64,000 bases of DNA, taken from the NCBI GenBank assembly GCA_023391335.1, contig JAEWBG010000098.1, positions 45,086-109,085 on the forward strand. Reading direction: 5' to 3'. This document shows positions 18,839 to 30,253 of the stretch, piece after piece; within the stretch, counting starts at the first letter, position 1, and each line of letters starts with the position of its first letter. Under the pieces are notes generated by a model. It did no database searches. It was not told the DNA's origin and saw nothing but the letters and a program-made list of their open reading frames with translations. A program made the position numbers and the translations under genes. The DNA is from Pseudomonadota bacterium (GTDB lineage Bacteria; Pseudomonadota; Gammaproteobacteria; Steroidobacterales; Steroidobacteraceae).

Positions 18839-20281
18839 TTACGGCAGAACTCGGGCACACACATCAATGAGGACGGATGGGAAGATTCCAAGGGCGAGCA
18901 CCGCAAGGCCGTTGAGGCTGAGCACCGTGCGAACAGTACCGCCCGCCTGAACGGACAAGGTGTCACTGGGCTCATCGAAGTACATCAATTTGACGACCCG
19001 CAGATAGTAGAAGGCACCGACCACGGATAGGAGCACCGCCACCGCTGCTAGCCACGAAAGCCCGACATTCAGCACCGCACCGATCACCGCCAACTTGGCC
19101 CAGAAACCCACGAACGGCGGGACGCCGGCCGTACTGAACATCAACATCAGCATAACTGCCGCGAACCAAGGGCTCTTGCGCGCCAATCCTTTGTAGTCAT
19201 CGAGCCGATCAGCCTCAAAGCCTTCGCGCGACATCGCCAGGATCATTCCGAAAGAACCCACGGACATGATCACGTACACCATCGTGTAGTACATCGCGGC
19301 GCGATATCCGTCGTTGGTACCGGCAAGCACACCGAGCAAGATGAATCCGACGTGAGAGATCGTCGAGTAAGCAAGCATGCGCTTCAAGTTGCTCTGCGCA
19401 ATAGCAACGACGTTGCCGATGATCATCGACAACACCGCGAGCGCAATCAGCATGCCTTGCCAACTTGCAACCATGTCCTGGAGACCTTCCGCCAGCACGC
19501 GGATGGCCAGGATGAACGAAGCGATCTTCGGCGCGGCGCCAATGAACAGCGTCACCGGAGTCGGCGAGCCGTGATAGACGTCCGGAATCCACATGTGAAA
19601 CGGCACGGCTCCGAACTTGAACGCAATGCCGACGATGATGAACGTGAGTCCGAACACGAGTCCGATGTTGGCCGCACCGACCTCGCGGACCGCGACTGCG
19701 ATCTCGTCGAGCTGCAAGGTACCGGTGACCCCGTAGATCATCGAGAACCCATACAGCAACGTTCCGGATGAAATTGCGCCGAGCACGAAGTACTTCATCG
19801 CGGATTCAGCGGCAATGCCTGAGTCCCGATCGAATGCAACCATCGCGTACAGGGCCAGCGACAACAACTCGATACCCAAGTACACCGTGAGCAGATTGCC
19901 TGCGGAGATGAGCACCATGGTTCCCAGCAACGCGACCAATCCGAGGATGAAATACTCACCTTTGAACAAACCGCGACGCTTCAGATACTCGCCAGAGTAG
20001 AGGAACGACACCGCGACAGTGCCGTACGAAAACAGCTTCAGCACATCACCCATCGGATCCGCGATGAACATCCCGTCGAACACGGACAAGCGTCCGGTCG
20101 TAGGGTTGCTGATCGTCATGAATGCAGTCCCCGCGATCGACAGCAACGAGAGCGCGTATGTAATCCAGCGGTTACTCTCGCTCAAGAAAACGTCGACTAA
20201 CAACACGACGCAAATTGCGCCGATCAGGAACAGCTCCGCATCGGTGGCGGGCATGCCGAAATGGTTCATCGCAGCGTCCAT
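18839..20281 (-). CDS. nuoN: NADH-quinone oxidoreductase subunit N
   Basis: NuoN is one of the three antiporter-like proton-pumping subunits in the membrane arm of complex I. It is almost entirely transmembrane helices and carries the proton-antiporter family pattern (IELLSLALYAMVAFDRDSG with the key Glu; AYSTISHVGFILLG). The start is uncertain: ATG 20281 is given, but a GTG at 20290 directly after the nuoM TAA would add three residues. No strong ribosome-binding site is visible, so translation may be coupled to nuoM. It is the last nuo gene, followed by the tRNA-fMet promoter region. Confidence 0.95.
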   Translation of the reverse strand: MDAAMNHFGMPATDAELFLIGAICVVLLVDVFLSESNRWITYALSLLSIAGTAFMTISNPTTGRLSVFDGMFIADPMGDVLKLFSYGTVAVSFLYSGEYLKRRGLFKGEYFILGLVALLGTMVLISAGNLLTVYLGIELLSLALYAMVAFDRDSGIAAESAMKYFVLGAISSGTLLYGFSMIYGVTGTLQLDEIAVAVREVGAANIGLVFGLTFIIVGIAFKFGAVPFHMWIPDVYHGSPTPVTLFIGAAPKIASFILAIRVLAEGLQDMVASWQGMLIALAVLSMIIGNVVAIAQSNLKRMLAYSTISHVGFILLGVLAGTNDGYRAAMYYTMVYVIMSVGSFGMILAMSREGFEADRLDDYKGLARKSPWFAAVMLMLMFSTAGVPPFVGFWAKLAVIGAVLNVGLSWLAAVAVLLSVVGAFYYLRVVKLMYFDEPSDTLSVQAGGTVRTVLSLNGLAVLALGIFPSVLIDVCARVLP

Positions 20282-20290
20282 CGTGGGCAC

Positions 20291-21820
20291 TTAAAGTTTG
20301 GAAGCAGTGATCTGCTGGACGAGGTTCTCGACCGTCGGACGCATCACGTCCAACAACGGTGCGGGCCATAGGCCCAATGCGAGCACGGCCAAAGCTAGGA
20401 TTCCGAGGACAATGAACTCACGGCTGTTCACATCCTCCAGGGCAGCAACGTGATCGTTCGCAATCGGTCCGAAAATCACTCGCTTCACCAACCACAACGT
20501 GTACGCGGCGCCCAGGATTAAAGTGATCGCTGCCAAGAACGCATACCAGAAATCGGCCCGGAAGCTGGCGATGATGACTAGGAACTCTCCAACGAATCCT
20601 GAAGTAGCCGGCAAACCTGAGTTCGCCATTGCGAACAGAACCGCGAACGCCGCGAAGATGGGCATCTTGTTCACGACGCCGCCATACGCGCCGATCTCGC
20701 GGCTATGAACTCGGTCGTACAACACGCCAACGCAAAAGAACATCGCACCCGACACAAGGCCGTGGGAAATCATTTGCACCATCGCGCCATCGATACCCAT
20801 GGCCGCGCCACGCACATCACCGTTCACAGCAATGAGCTCGTACACCAAAAACGAACCCAGCGTCACGAATCCCATGTGAGCAATGGATGAATAGGCGATC
20901 AGCTTCTTCATATCTTGCTGCACTAGAGCAACAAAGCCGATGTAAACGACCGCGATCAGAGACAGCGAAATCACCAGCCAATCCAACTTGCTGCTCGCAT
21001 CGGGCGTGATTGGCAATGCAAAACGCAGGAAGCCATAGCCCCCCATCTTCAACATGATCGCAGCCAGAATCACCGAACCGCCTGTCGGCGCTTCCACGTG
21101 TGCATCAGGCAACCACGTGTGCACCGGCCACATTGGCACCTTGACGGCAAACGCCAGCATGAAAGAGATGAAGATGAAGAGCTGTTCGTTGAGCCCCAAA
21201 GGAAGCCGCTGGAACTCCGCGATCGCGTAGCTGCACTGACCGCCATCGCAGGTCTGCAAGTACATGTAGATCAGCGAGACCAGCATGAATACCGATCCCA
21301 GGAATGTGTATAGGAAGAACTTAATTGTGGCGTAGACGCGGCGCGGCCCGCCCCAGATGCCGATGATGATGAACATCGGAATCAGCATCGCTTCCCACAT
21401 CACATAGAACAGCAATGCATCGAGCGACGCGAATACACCGATCATCAATCCTTCGAGAATCAAGAAGGACGCGTAGTACTGCGCCGGCTTTTTCTCGATT
21501 ACCGTCCACGCAGCGATCACGACTAGCGGCGTGATGAACGCGGTCAGAATAATAAGAGGCATCGAGATGCCATCGACGCCAAGGGAATACAAGGCATTCA
21601 GCGTGGAAATCCACGTGTGTTCTTCGACGAATTGCATTTGCGCAGTCGACGCATCGAAGTTCACGTAAAGCAGCGTAGAGATGCCGAACGTAATTGCAGT
21701 CGTAATCAATGCGATCCAGCGCCCCGCCGCAGCGGCTCGGTCGCCAAGGGCGAGCATGAGGACACCGCCTGCGATCGGCAGCCAGATCAGAACGCTTAAG
21801 ATGGGCCAGTCGAAAGACAT
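20291..21820 (-). CDS. nuoM: NADH-quinone oxidoreductase subunit M
   Basis: NuoM is the second antiporter-like proton-pumping subunit of complex I, related to Na+/H+ antiporters. The 509-residue protein matches the family length and has about 14 hydrophobic helices. Conserved patterns are VMWEAMLIPMFIIIGIWG (pumping Glu), KVPMWPVHTWLPDAHVEAPTGGSVILA (Lys and the broken helix) and AYSSIAHMGFVTLG. It ends one base before the nuoN frame and starts 15 bases after nuoL. Confidence 0.97.
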   Translation of the reverse strand: MSFDWPILSVLIWLPIAGGVLMLALGDRAAAAGRWIALITTAITFGISTLLYVNFDASTAQMQFVEEHTWISTLNALYSLGVDGISMPLIILTAFITPLVVIAAWTVIEKKPAQYYASFLILEGLMIGVFASLDALLFYVMWEAMLIPMFIIIGIWGGPRRVYATIKFFLYTFLGSVFMLVSLIYMYLQTCDGGQCSYAIAEFQRLPLGLNEQLFIFISFMLAFAVKVPMWPVHTWLPDAHVEAPTGGSVILAAIMLKMGGYGFLRFALPITPDASSKLDWLVISLSLIAVVYIGFVALVQQDMKKLIAYSSIAHMGFVTLGSFLVYELIAVNGDVRGAAMGIDGAMVQMISHGLVSGAMFFCVGVLYDRVHSREIGAYGGVVNKMPIFAAFAVLFAMANSGLPATSGFVGEFLVIIASFRADFWYAFLAAITLILGAAYTLWLVKRVIFGPIANDHVAALEDVNSREFIVLGILALAVLALGLWPAPLLDVMRPTVENLVQQITASKL

Positions 21821-21835
21821 AGTGCTTGTTCTTAG

Positions 21836-23881
<2,046 letters not shown>

Positions 23882-23912
23882 GGATTAGTGACTTGAGGAT
23901 GGTGACGACAAA

Positions 23913-24046
23913 GCGGATGGCGGATAGCGGATAGCGGATAGCCAAACAACCGCTTCGCAATCAACACAGTCGCATGCAAACTGCGGAAAAGAGCCGAGGC
24001 CAGCGCCACGTTCCGCTCTATCCCCTATCCTCAATCCGCTATCCAA
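23913..24046. repeat. Heptamer array with inverted partner, nuoK-nuoL spacer
   Basis: Four direct heptamers (gcggatg, then gcggata three times) followed by gcc occupy 23913-23943. The inverse, five heptamers of the tatccgc type ending aatccgctatccaac, occupies 24012-24046. About 70 unrelated bases lie between. The same left and right arms recur at 24976-25148. No reading frame, promoter or tRNA is visible in the spacer. Confidence 0.8.
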
Positions 24047-24054
24047 CTTCATGT

Positions 24055-24360
24055 TCAGCCCTTCATCGTGTCGAGTTGCTCGACGTTGATGCTCTTTCGT
24101 TCGCGGAAGAGCACGACGAGGATCGCAAGCCCGATCGCCGATTCAGCGGCCGCCACGGTCAGGATGAAGAAAACGAACACCTGGCCGTGCAAATCGCCGA
24201 GCTGACGAGAGAAAGCGACGAAATTGAAGTTCACCGCCAGCAGCATCAGCTCGATGCACATGAGCAGCAGGATCACGTTCTTGCGATTCAAGAAGATGCC
24301 GGCGACGCTCAGCGAAAATAGCAAGCCCGCAAGCAGCAACACGAAATTGTGCTGAATCAT
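24055..24360 (-). CDS. nuoK: NADH-quinone oxidoreductase subunit K
   Basis: NuoK is a small three-helix membrane subunit of complex I, related to MrpC, that helps carry protons in the E-channel. The 101-residue length is typical. The conserved glutamates are in the membrane helices (LLMCIELMLLAVNFNFV and AAAESAIGLAILVVLF). The start overlaps the nuoJ stop by four bases (ATGA), implying coupled translation. Confidence 0.97.
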   Translation of the reverse strand: MIQHNFVLLLAGLLFSLSVAGIFLNRKNVILLLMCIELMLLAVNFNFVAFSRQLGDLHGQVFVFFILTVAAAESAIGLAILVVLFRERKSINVEQLDTMKG

Positions 24361-24962
24361 GAGTGTTTCTCCGCGTCCATTTTCACGATGCGAATGCGAT
24401 CGCGTGCGCGGACGGAAACTTGTGCGGCGATGTCTTGCTGCTTGTACCCGGCGCGATGACGCATCGTGAGCACGATGGCGGCTACGATCGCCAGCAGCAG
24501 CAAGACCGCAGCCAGCTCAAACGGATAGAGATACTTCGAGTAAAGGAGCTCGCCTAGCGCGCGGGTGTTGCTTCCGTCCACCATCATCGCAGCAGTATTA
24601 GGCTCCACGGTGCTGCCGACTTGCTTCACCCACACGACACTACCGATTTCGATGATGACCAGCGCTGCGATTAGAAATCCCAGCGGGGCATATCGCGTAA
24701 ACCCGGCTCGTAGCTGAGCGATGTTGACGTCGAGCATCATGACGACGAACAAGAACAGCACCATCACCGCGCCGACGTAAACGAGCACTAGCACGATGGC
24801 CAAAAACTCAGCCTCCATCAGCAGCCACAACACGGCGCTGTTGAAGAACGCGAACACTAGAAACAGCGCCGCATGAACCGGGTTACGCGCCGTGATCACG
24901 CCGATCGCGGCAACGACCAGGATGCCCGAGAATGCGTAGAAGAGGATTTCGGTGATGGACAT
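24357..24962 (-). CDS. nuoJ: NADH-quinone oxidoreductase subunit J
   Basis: NuoJ is a membrane subunit of complex I at the junction with the quinone site; its third helix changes shape during turnover. The 201-residue protein has five hydrophobic helices, with the conserved VLVYVGAVMVLFLFVVMML. A soluble tail ends ARDRIRIVKMDAEKHS. It overlaps nuoK by four bases. A repeat-bearing gap of 189 bases separates it from the end of nuoI, unusual inside a nuo operon. Confidence 0.96.
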   Translation of the reverse strand: MSITEILFYAFSGILVVAAIGVITARNPVHAALFLVFAFFNSAVLWLLMEAEFLAIVLVLVYVGAVMVLFLFVVMMLDVNIAQLRAGFTRYAPLGFLIAALVIIEIGSVVWVKQVGSTVEPNTAAMMVDGSNTRALGELLYSKYLYPFELAAVLLLLAIVAAIVLTMRHRAGYKQQDIAAQVSVRARDRIRIVKMDAEKHS

Positions 24963-24975
24963 AAGATAGTGACTA

Positions 24976-25148
24976 GCGGATAGCGGATTGCGGATAGCCA
25001 GATCTGAGCGTCGAGTGATGAATGACCCGACCTAAGAAGTCCTCAAACGCCACTAAACACTCCCATGCAATCGATCCCATAGCGACATCGCGAACGCGTT
25101 CGAGGTGCATGATTCTGACGATCCTCTATCCGCAATCCGCTATCCAAC
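24976..25148. repeat. Heptamer array with inverted partner, nuoI-nuoJ spacer
   Basis: Three heptamers (gcggata, gcggatt, gcggata) followed by gcc occupy 24976-24999. The inverse arm (tatccgc, aatccgc, tatccaac) occupies 25127-25148. The right end aatccgctatccaac is identical to the element at 23913-24046, while the 120-base centre is unrelated to it. Both begin close to the start codon of a nuo gene. Confidence 0.8.
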
Positions 25149-25151
25149 TCG

Positions 25152-25643
25152 TTATCTGTAGCGTGCATCGGCAGCCTTATCGGCTGCGATCATCGCTTCG
25201 TAGCGCTCGCCCATCGCGAGCAACTTGTCCTTGGTCATGATGTTTTCGCCGCGGTTTTCCATGTGGTACTCATGGATGCGCGTTTCGACAATCGCATCGA
25301 CGGGGCAAGCTTCTTCGCAAAATCCGCAGTAGATGCACTTGAACAGGTCGATGTCGTAGCGGGTCGTGCGACGCGTGCCGTCTGCCGCAACGTCGGATTC
25401 GATCGTGATAGCGAGCGCCGGGCATACCGCTTCGCACAACTTACAGGCGATACATCGCTCCTGACCGTTCGCATAGCGGCGCTGCGCGTGAATGCCGCGA
25501 TACCGCGGCGACTGCGGAGTCTTCTCTTCCGGATACTGAATCGTGACGTTCGGCCGTGCGACGAATTGGCGCAGCGTGACCGCGAGACCGACCAAGAGCT
25601 CAGTCAGAAAGAACGTCTTAAAGAAACTCGCAGGCGTTTTCAT
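25152..25643 (-). CDS. nuoI: NADH-quinone oxidoreductase subunit I
   Basis: NuoI carries two [4Fe-4S] clusters (N6a and N6b) that pass electrons toward NuoB. ATG 25643 gives 163 residues (MKTPASFFKTFFLTELLVG); 19 further codons are open upstream but overlap nuoH. Two ferredoxin motifs are intact: CIACKLCEAVCP and CIYCGFCEEACP. A hydrophobic N-terminal helix anchors it to the membrane. It begins ten bases after the nuoH stop. Confidence 0.97.
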   Translation of the reverse strand: MKTPASFFKTFFLTELLVGLAVTLRQFVARPNVTIQYPEEKTPQSPRYRGIHAQRRYANGQERCIACKLCEAVCPALAITIESDVAADGTRRTTRYDIDLFKCIYCGFCEEACPVDAIVETRIHEYHMENRGENIMTKDKLLAMGERYEAMIAADKAADARYR

Positions 25644-25653
25644 ATCGTCACTC

Positions 25654-26706
25654 TCAGCTCGCCCATGGGCCGACTTTGTAGTAAGCCAGGACGCCTTCAA
25701 CCAACAGCCAAATCAGCGTGACGGGAATGAACACCTTCCAACCCAGGCGCATGATTTGGTCATAGCGGTATCGCGGAAACGTCGCGCGGAACCACAAGAA
25801 GCAGAACAAGAAGAACGAGATCTTGATGAAGAGCCAGTGAAAGCCCGGCGCCGCGAGCCAGCCCGGCACCGTCCAACCCTCGAAGGGTGACAGCCAACCG
25901 CCGAAGAAGAAGATCGACGTCAGCGCCGAGATCAAAATCATGTTTACGTATTCGGCGACGAAGAACACGGCGAATGCCATGCCGGAATATTCGACGTGGA
26001 AGCCGGCTACGATCTCGGATTCGCCTTCCACTACGTCGAAGGGCGCTCGGTTCGTTTCTGCGACACCAGAGATGAAATAGACGACGAACAGCGGCGCGAG
26101 ATACCAAACCAGATAGCCGAAGTGCCCGCGCTGCGCTTCGATGATGTCGCCGAGATTCAGCGAACCCGCCGCCATCACCACCCCGACGAGCGCAAAGCCC
26201 ATCGCGATTTCATAAGCCACCATCTGTGCAGCCGCACGCATCGCGCCTAGAAAGGCGTACTTCGAGTTCGTCGCCCAACCCGCCAAGATCACGCCGTACA
26301 CACCGGCCGAAGTGAGCGCAAGAATGTACAGCAGACCCGCATTGATATTCGCGACGGGGAAGCCGGGCCATAGTGGCACGACCGCCCATGTACTGAGGGC
26401 GGGAATCAGCGCAAGGAGCGGCGCAAGCACGAATAGATAACGATTGGAACTCGTCGGAATGACGATTTCCTTCAAGAGCAGCTTCAACACATCCGCAAAG
26501 GGCTGACCGATACCTTTTGGTCCGACACGATTCGGGCCGATGCGCGCTTGAATCGATCCGATCACGCGACGCTCCGCCAGCGTGAGAAACGCCATGAAGA
26601 TGATGACGCTCAAAAACAAGATGACCGCGACCACGCCGTAGAACACCACGGCCTGAATCCACTGCGGCAAGAACGACAATAGATTGGCGGCAAACTCGGG
26701 AATCAT
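25654..26706 (-). CDS. nuoH: NADH-quinone oxidoreductase subunit H
   Basis: NuoH joins the membrane and peripheral arms of complex I and forms much of the quinone-binding cavity. The 350-residue protein has eight or nine transmembrane helices. Conserved loops are GSIQARIGPNRVGPKGIGQPFADVLKLL and AETNRAPFDVVEGESEIVAGFHVEYSG. It overlaps the nuoG stop by four bases (ATGA) and ends ten bases before nuoI. Confidence 0.97.
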   Translation of the reverse strand: MIPEFAANLLSFLPQWIQAVVFYGVVAVILFLSVIIFMAFLTLAERRVIGSIQARIGPNRVGPKGIGQPFADVLKLLLKEIVIPTSSNRYLFVLAPLLALIPALSTWAVVPLWPGFPVANINAGLLYILALTSAGVYGVILAGWATNSKYAFLGAMRAAAQMVAYEIAMGFALVGVVMAAGSLNLGDIIEAQRGHFGYLVWYLAPLFVVYFISGVAETNRAPFDVVEGESEIVAGFHVEYSGMAFAVFFVAEYVNMILISALTSIFFFGGWLSPFEGWTVPGWLAAPGFHWLFIKISFFLFCFLWFRATFPRYRYDQIMRLGWKVFIPVTLIWLLVEGVLAYYKVGPWAS

Positions 26707-28886
26707 GGTGCAGCCTGCCCGCGCGCTAACGCTTCACGGGTGTTCTGAAGTGCATTCGACCGGCGAACATAAGCGTCGACTTGATAGATGCCCACGTCCA
26801 GATTGGCCGGCGAGGATGCCGCTGCAGGTTTTCCCTGCGGCGCATGCGAGCTGCTCTTCGGTTCGAAGCCAGGTGCTTCGTCGATGAACTTGCGCAACTC
26901 AGCGCTGATTTCGTCGGAGCTGTTGTAATCGAAACCTTGCAAGTTCAGCAGATTGCCGAGCACGCGCAACACTTTCCAACCAGGTCTAGCTTCGCCCACA
27001 GGACGCGCGGCTCCCGGCACGCTTTGCCAGCGGCCTTCCACGTTCACGTATGTACCTGACGTCTCGGCGAACGTACCGATCGGCAGTATCACGTGAGCAA
27101 ATTCGCGCGCGCTCGCGAACGGCGAGAGTGCTACGACAAACTCTGCCGCCTTTAATGCATCAATCGCCCCTGGTGCAGCGATGTCGTTTGAAGGCTCGAT
27201 CGCCCCGAGGAGGACATAAGCCTTCAATCGCGCAGCCAGCATGTCCACAACATTCAATCCAGACGATTCATTAGCACGCCCACCGGCCGCACGATGCGGC
27301 AGCACGCCCGCGAGATGCGCACCGACTGCATTGCCACCTTCCGGCAAATAGCCGAGAGTCGCACCCGTCATCTGCGCGAGCGCTTGAGCCGCCGCCCGCA
27401 GATCGGTAAAGGCCGGATGACGTTGCGCAATCGCACCCAAGAGAATCATGCGACGCTCGCCGTTTGCGAGCTGCTGAGCAATGGCTCGATGCGTATCGTT
27501 CGGCTGAGCGGATGCAGTTAAAGATGCAACCGATCCGGGCGCCTGTGCCCCATTCGCCTGTGCCGCCGCTGCGATTGCCACGAGGTGATCGAGCAGGTCC
27601 AGACCGTTGGAACTGAGATAGCCAGCGACCGGGAACAGGTAGTCATAGCGAGTCGGATTTACGAAAGAAACTGCAGCGCCTTTGATCGCCGCCTTGCGGA
27701 TACGATGAGCAAGCAGCGGCACTTCTTTGCGCAGATTCGAACCGACCACGAGAACTGAGTTCACGCGCTCCAGATCCGCAATCGAACAACCAAGCGATGG
27801 ATACAGTGGATCGCTCGCGTCATCGCGAAAATCGCTGCGACGCAGACGATGATCCAGATTGTCGCTGCCGAGCCCACGCGCTAGGCGAGCGAGCAGATAG
27901 AGTTCTTCCAACGTCGCTGTTGGCGACGCGAGCGCGCCAATCTGACTTGCGCCTTGGTGCTTCGCAACTTTGCCGAGACGTTCAGCAACCAAGTCCAGTG
28001 CAGATTCCCAATCCGTCTCTTGCCAGACACCGTTCTCGCGCACCATGGGCTTCATCACTCGATCTTCGCTATAAACAGCTTGGTAGCTGAAGCGATCGCG
28101 ATCGGATATCCACGTCTCATTCACGTCTTCATTTTCGCGCGGCACGATCCGCATGATTCGCCCACGCAATACATGCGCGAAGATATTGGTGCCAACACAA
28201 TCGTGCGGCGCCACGAGCGGATGCTGCGTCATTTCCCAAGCACGGGCACGATAACGATACGGTTTGTTGTTCAGCGCACCGACGGGACACAGATCGATGA
28301 TGTTCGCGGAGAGTTCGTGATCGACACTCTTCTCGATGAACGTGCCGATCTCGGTGGTCTCGCCACGGCCGATCGTGCCGAGCTCTTGAAATCCCTGAAT
28401 GTCTTGCGTGAAGCGAACGCAACGCGTGCAATGAATGCAGCGAGTCATGTCCGTCGAAACCAAGGGCCCCAAATTCTTGTCTTTGACGACGCGCTTGCGC
28501 TCAGAGTAACGCGAGATGTCGCGTCCGAAACCCATCGCGAGATCTTGCAGCTCGCACTCGCCGCCCTGATCGCAGATTGGACAGTCGAGCGGGTGATTGA
28601 TCAATAAGAATTCCATCGTTGCGCGCTGTGCAGCGATGGCTTTGGGCGACTTCGTGAAAACCTTCATGCCTTCGGCAACCGGGGTTGCACAGGCAGGCAT
28701 AGGCTTCGGTGCCTTTTCAACTTCGACCAGGCACATGCGGCAGTTCGCCGCGATCGGCAACTTGTCGTGATAGCAAAAGCGCGGGATGTAAACATCCTGA
28801 GTGTCAGTGACCTGCATGATCATCTGACCCTTACGCGCCTTCATCGGCACGCCGTTGACTTCAATATTGACGAGATCGTCGCTCAT
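26703..28886 (-). CDS. nuoG: NADH-quinone oxidoreductase subunit G
   Basis: NuoG is the largest peripheral subunit of complex I and passes electrons from NuoF/E to NuoI. ATG 28886 (MSDDLVNIEVNGVPMKARKG) gives 727 residues; the open frame extends 102 codons upstream, but that stretch is shadow sequence of nuoF. Motifs in order: a [2Fe-2S] ferredoxin site (RFCYHDKLPIAANCRMCLVEV), the HPLDCPICDQGGECELQD cluster site, CIHCTRC with a distal CPVGAL, then a molybdopterin oxidoreductase-like region without cofactor. It lies 50 bases after nuoF. Confidence 0.96.
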   Translation of the reverse strand: MSDDLVNIEVNGVPMKARKGQMIMQVTDTQDVYIPRFCYHDKLPIAANCRMCLVEVEKAPKPMPACATPVAEGMKVFTKSPKAIAAQRATMEFLLINHPLDCPICDQGGECELQDLAMGFGRDISRYSERKRVVKDKNLGPLVSTDMTRCIHCTRCVRFTQDIQGFQELGTIGRGETTEIGTFIEKSVDHELSANIIDLCPVGALNNKPYRYRARAWEMTQHPLVAPHDCVGTNIFAHVLRGRIMRIVPRENEDVNETWISDRDRFSYQAVYSEDRVMKPMVRENGVWQETDWESALDLVAERLGKVAKHQGASQIGALASPTATLEELYLLARLARGLGSDNLDHRLRRSDFRDDASDPLYPSLGCSIADLERVNSVLVVGSNLRKEVPLLAHRIRKAAIKGAAVSFVNPTRYDYLFPVAGYLSSNGLDLLDHLVAIAAAAQANGAQAPGSVASLTASAQPNDTHRAIAQQLANGERRMILLGAIAQRHPAFTDLRAAAQALAQMTGATLGYLPEGGNAVGAHLAGVLPHRAAGGRANESSGLNVVDMLAARLKAYVLLGAIEPSNDIAAPGAIDALKAAEFVVALSPFASAREFAHVILPIGTFAETSGTYVNVEGRWQSVPGAARPVGEARPGWKVLRVLGNLLNLQGFDYNSSDEISAELRKFIDEAPGFEPKSSSHAPQGKPAAASSPANLDVGIYQVDAYVRRSNALQNTREALARGQAAP

Positions 28887-28936
28887 TAGAAGGCTGTAGG
28901 CTTTGTGAACTCTGTGCGCTCGGTGTGAATTTTCCG

Positions 28937-30253
28937 TCAAGCAGCGCGGCGCTTGTCGCGCTCTACGATGCTGTGCCCGTGCTCGATGAAGTACTCGAAC
29001 TCGTGCCGGAAATGCTTCATGAAGCTCTGCACCGGCCACGCTGAGGCGTCGCCAAATGCGCAGATCGTGTGGCCTTCGATCTTGTTGGCGACATCCACCA
29101 ACATGTCGAGATCCTGTTTGCGTCCCTCGCCCGCGAGAATTCGCTTGAGCACGCGGTTCATCCAGCCAGTGCCTTCGCGACACGGCGTGCATTGACCGCA
29201 GGACTCCGCGTAGTAGAACCGCGAAATTCGCTCGAGCACTCGCACCATGCAGGTCGTTTCGTCCATGACAATCATTGCGCCGGTACCGAGTGCAGAACCG
29301 ATCTTCCGCAAGCTGTCGTAGTCCATCGTGACATCCATCATCACGTGACCTGGTACGACAGGAACCGACGAGCCACCCGGAATCACGGCCTTCAATTGAC
29401 GCCCGCCTCGCATGCCGCCGCAGATGTCCAGTAATTCTTTGAATGGGATGCCGAGCGGCAGTTCGATGTTCTGCGGCTTATTGACGTGACCTGAAACGGA
29501 GAAGATCAACGTACCCCCCGAATTCGGCACTCCAAGATCCGCGAACCACTTCGGCCCTTTGCGCAGAATCGTCGGCACGGACGCATAGCTCTGCGTGTTG
29601 TTGATCGTCGTGGGTTTACCGTAGAGCCCGTAATTCGCTGGGAACGGCGGCTTGAAACGCGGCCTACCCTGCTTGCCCTCGAGAGATTCGAGCAACGCAG
29701 TTTCCTCGCCGCATATATACGCACCGGCGCCGACGTACGTATGCAAATCGAAGTCGACGCCAGAGCCCTGGATGTTCTTTCCTAAAAGACCCGCTTCGTA
29801 GGCTTCTTTCAAAGCAGCTTCGAAACGGGGAACCGGTTCTGCGAGAAACTCACCGCGGATGTAGTTGTAACCAACGGTGGCACCCATTGCATAACCGCCG
29901 ATCGCCATTCCTTCGATCAACGCGTGCGGGTTGTAGCGCAGGATGTCGCGATCGTGACAAGTACCTGGCTCACTCTCGTCCGAATTGCACACGACGTACT
30001 TTTGAATCGGCGCATTGCGCGGCATGAAGCTCCACTTCACGCCCGTCGGGAATCCTGCTCCGCCACGGCCACGCAAGCCGGACGCTTTGACTTCTTCGAT
30101 GATCTGCTCGCGCGGAATCTTCTCGCGCAAGATGCGTTCCCATACTTCGTAGCCGCCGATCGTGCGGTACGTCGCCAATTCCCAGGGACGCTCCTTGCTC
30201 AGCGGCTCGAAGACGACCTGGTTCGGCTGATATTTGTTCGCCGTCTCGCTCAT
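28937..30253 (-). CDS. nuoF: NADH-quinone oxidoreductase subunit F
   Basis: NuoF holds FMN, the NADH site and cluster N3, where electrons enter complex I. The 438-residue protein has GLRGRGGAGFPTGVKW (FMN/NADH binding), YICGEETALLESLEG and the [4Fe-4S] motif ESCGQCTPCREGTGW plus a later cysteine in HTICAFGD. It overlaps nuoE by four bases, so the two NADH-module subunits are translationally coupled. Confidence 0.97.
   Translation of the reverse strand: MSETANKYQPNQVVFEPLSKERPWELATYRTIGGYEVWERILREKIPREQIIEEVKASGLRGRGGAGFPTGVKWSFMPRNAPIQKYVVCNSDESEPGTCHDRDILRYNPHALIEGMAIGGYAMGATVGYNYIRGEFLAEPVPRFEAALKEAYEAGLLGKNIQGSGVDFDLHTYVGAGAYICGEETALLESLEGKQGRPRFKPPFPANYGLYGKPTTINNTQSYASVPTILRKGPKWFADLGVPNSGGTLIFSVSGHVNKPQNIELPLGIPFKELLDICGGMRGGRQLKAVIPGGSSVPVVPGHVMMDVTMDYDSLRKIGSALGTGAMIVMDETTCMVRVLERISRFYYAESCGQCTPCREGTGWMNRVLKRILAGEGRKQDLDMLVDVANKIEGHTICAFGDASAWPVQSFMKHFRHEFEYFIEHGHSIVERDKRRAA

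Noticed and set aside
23913..25148. CRISPR array
   Set aside because: Repeat units are only 7 bases, contiguous, without spacers, and are followed by an inverted copy; no cas genes are present.
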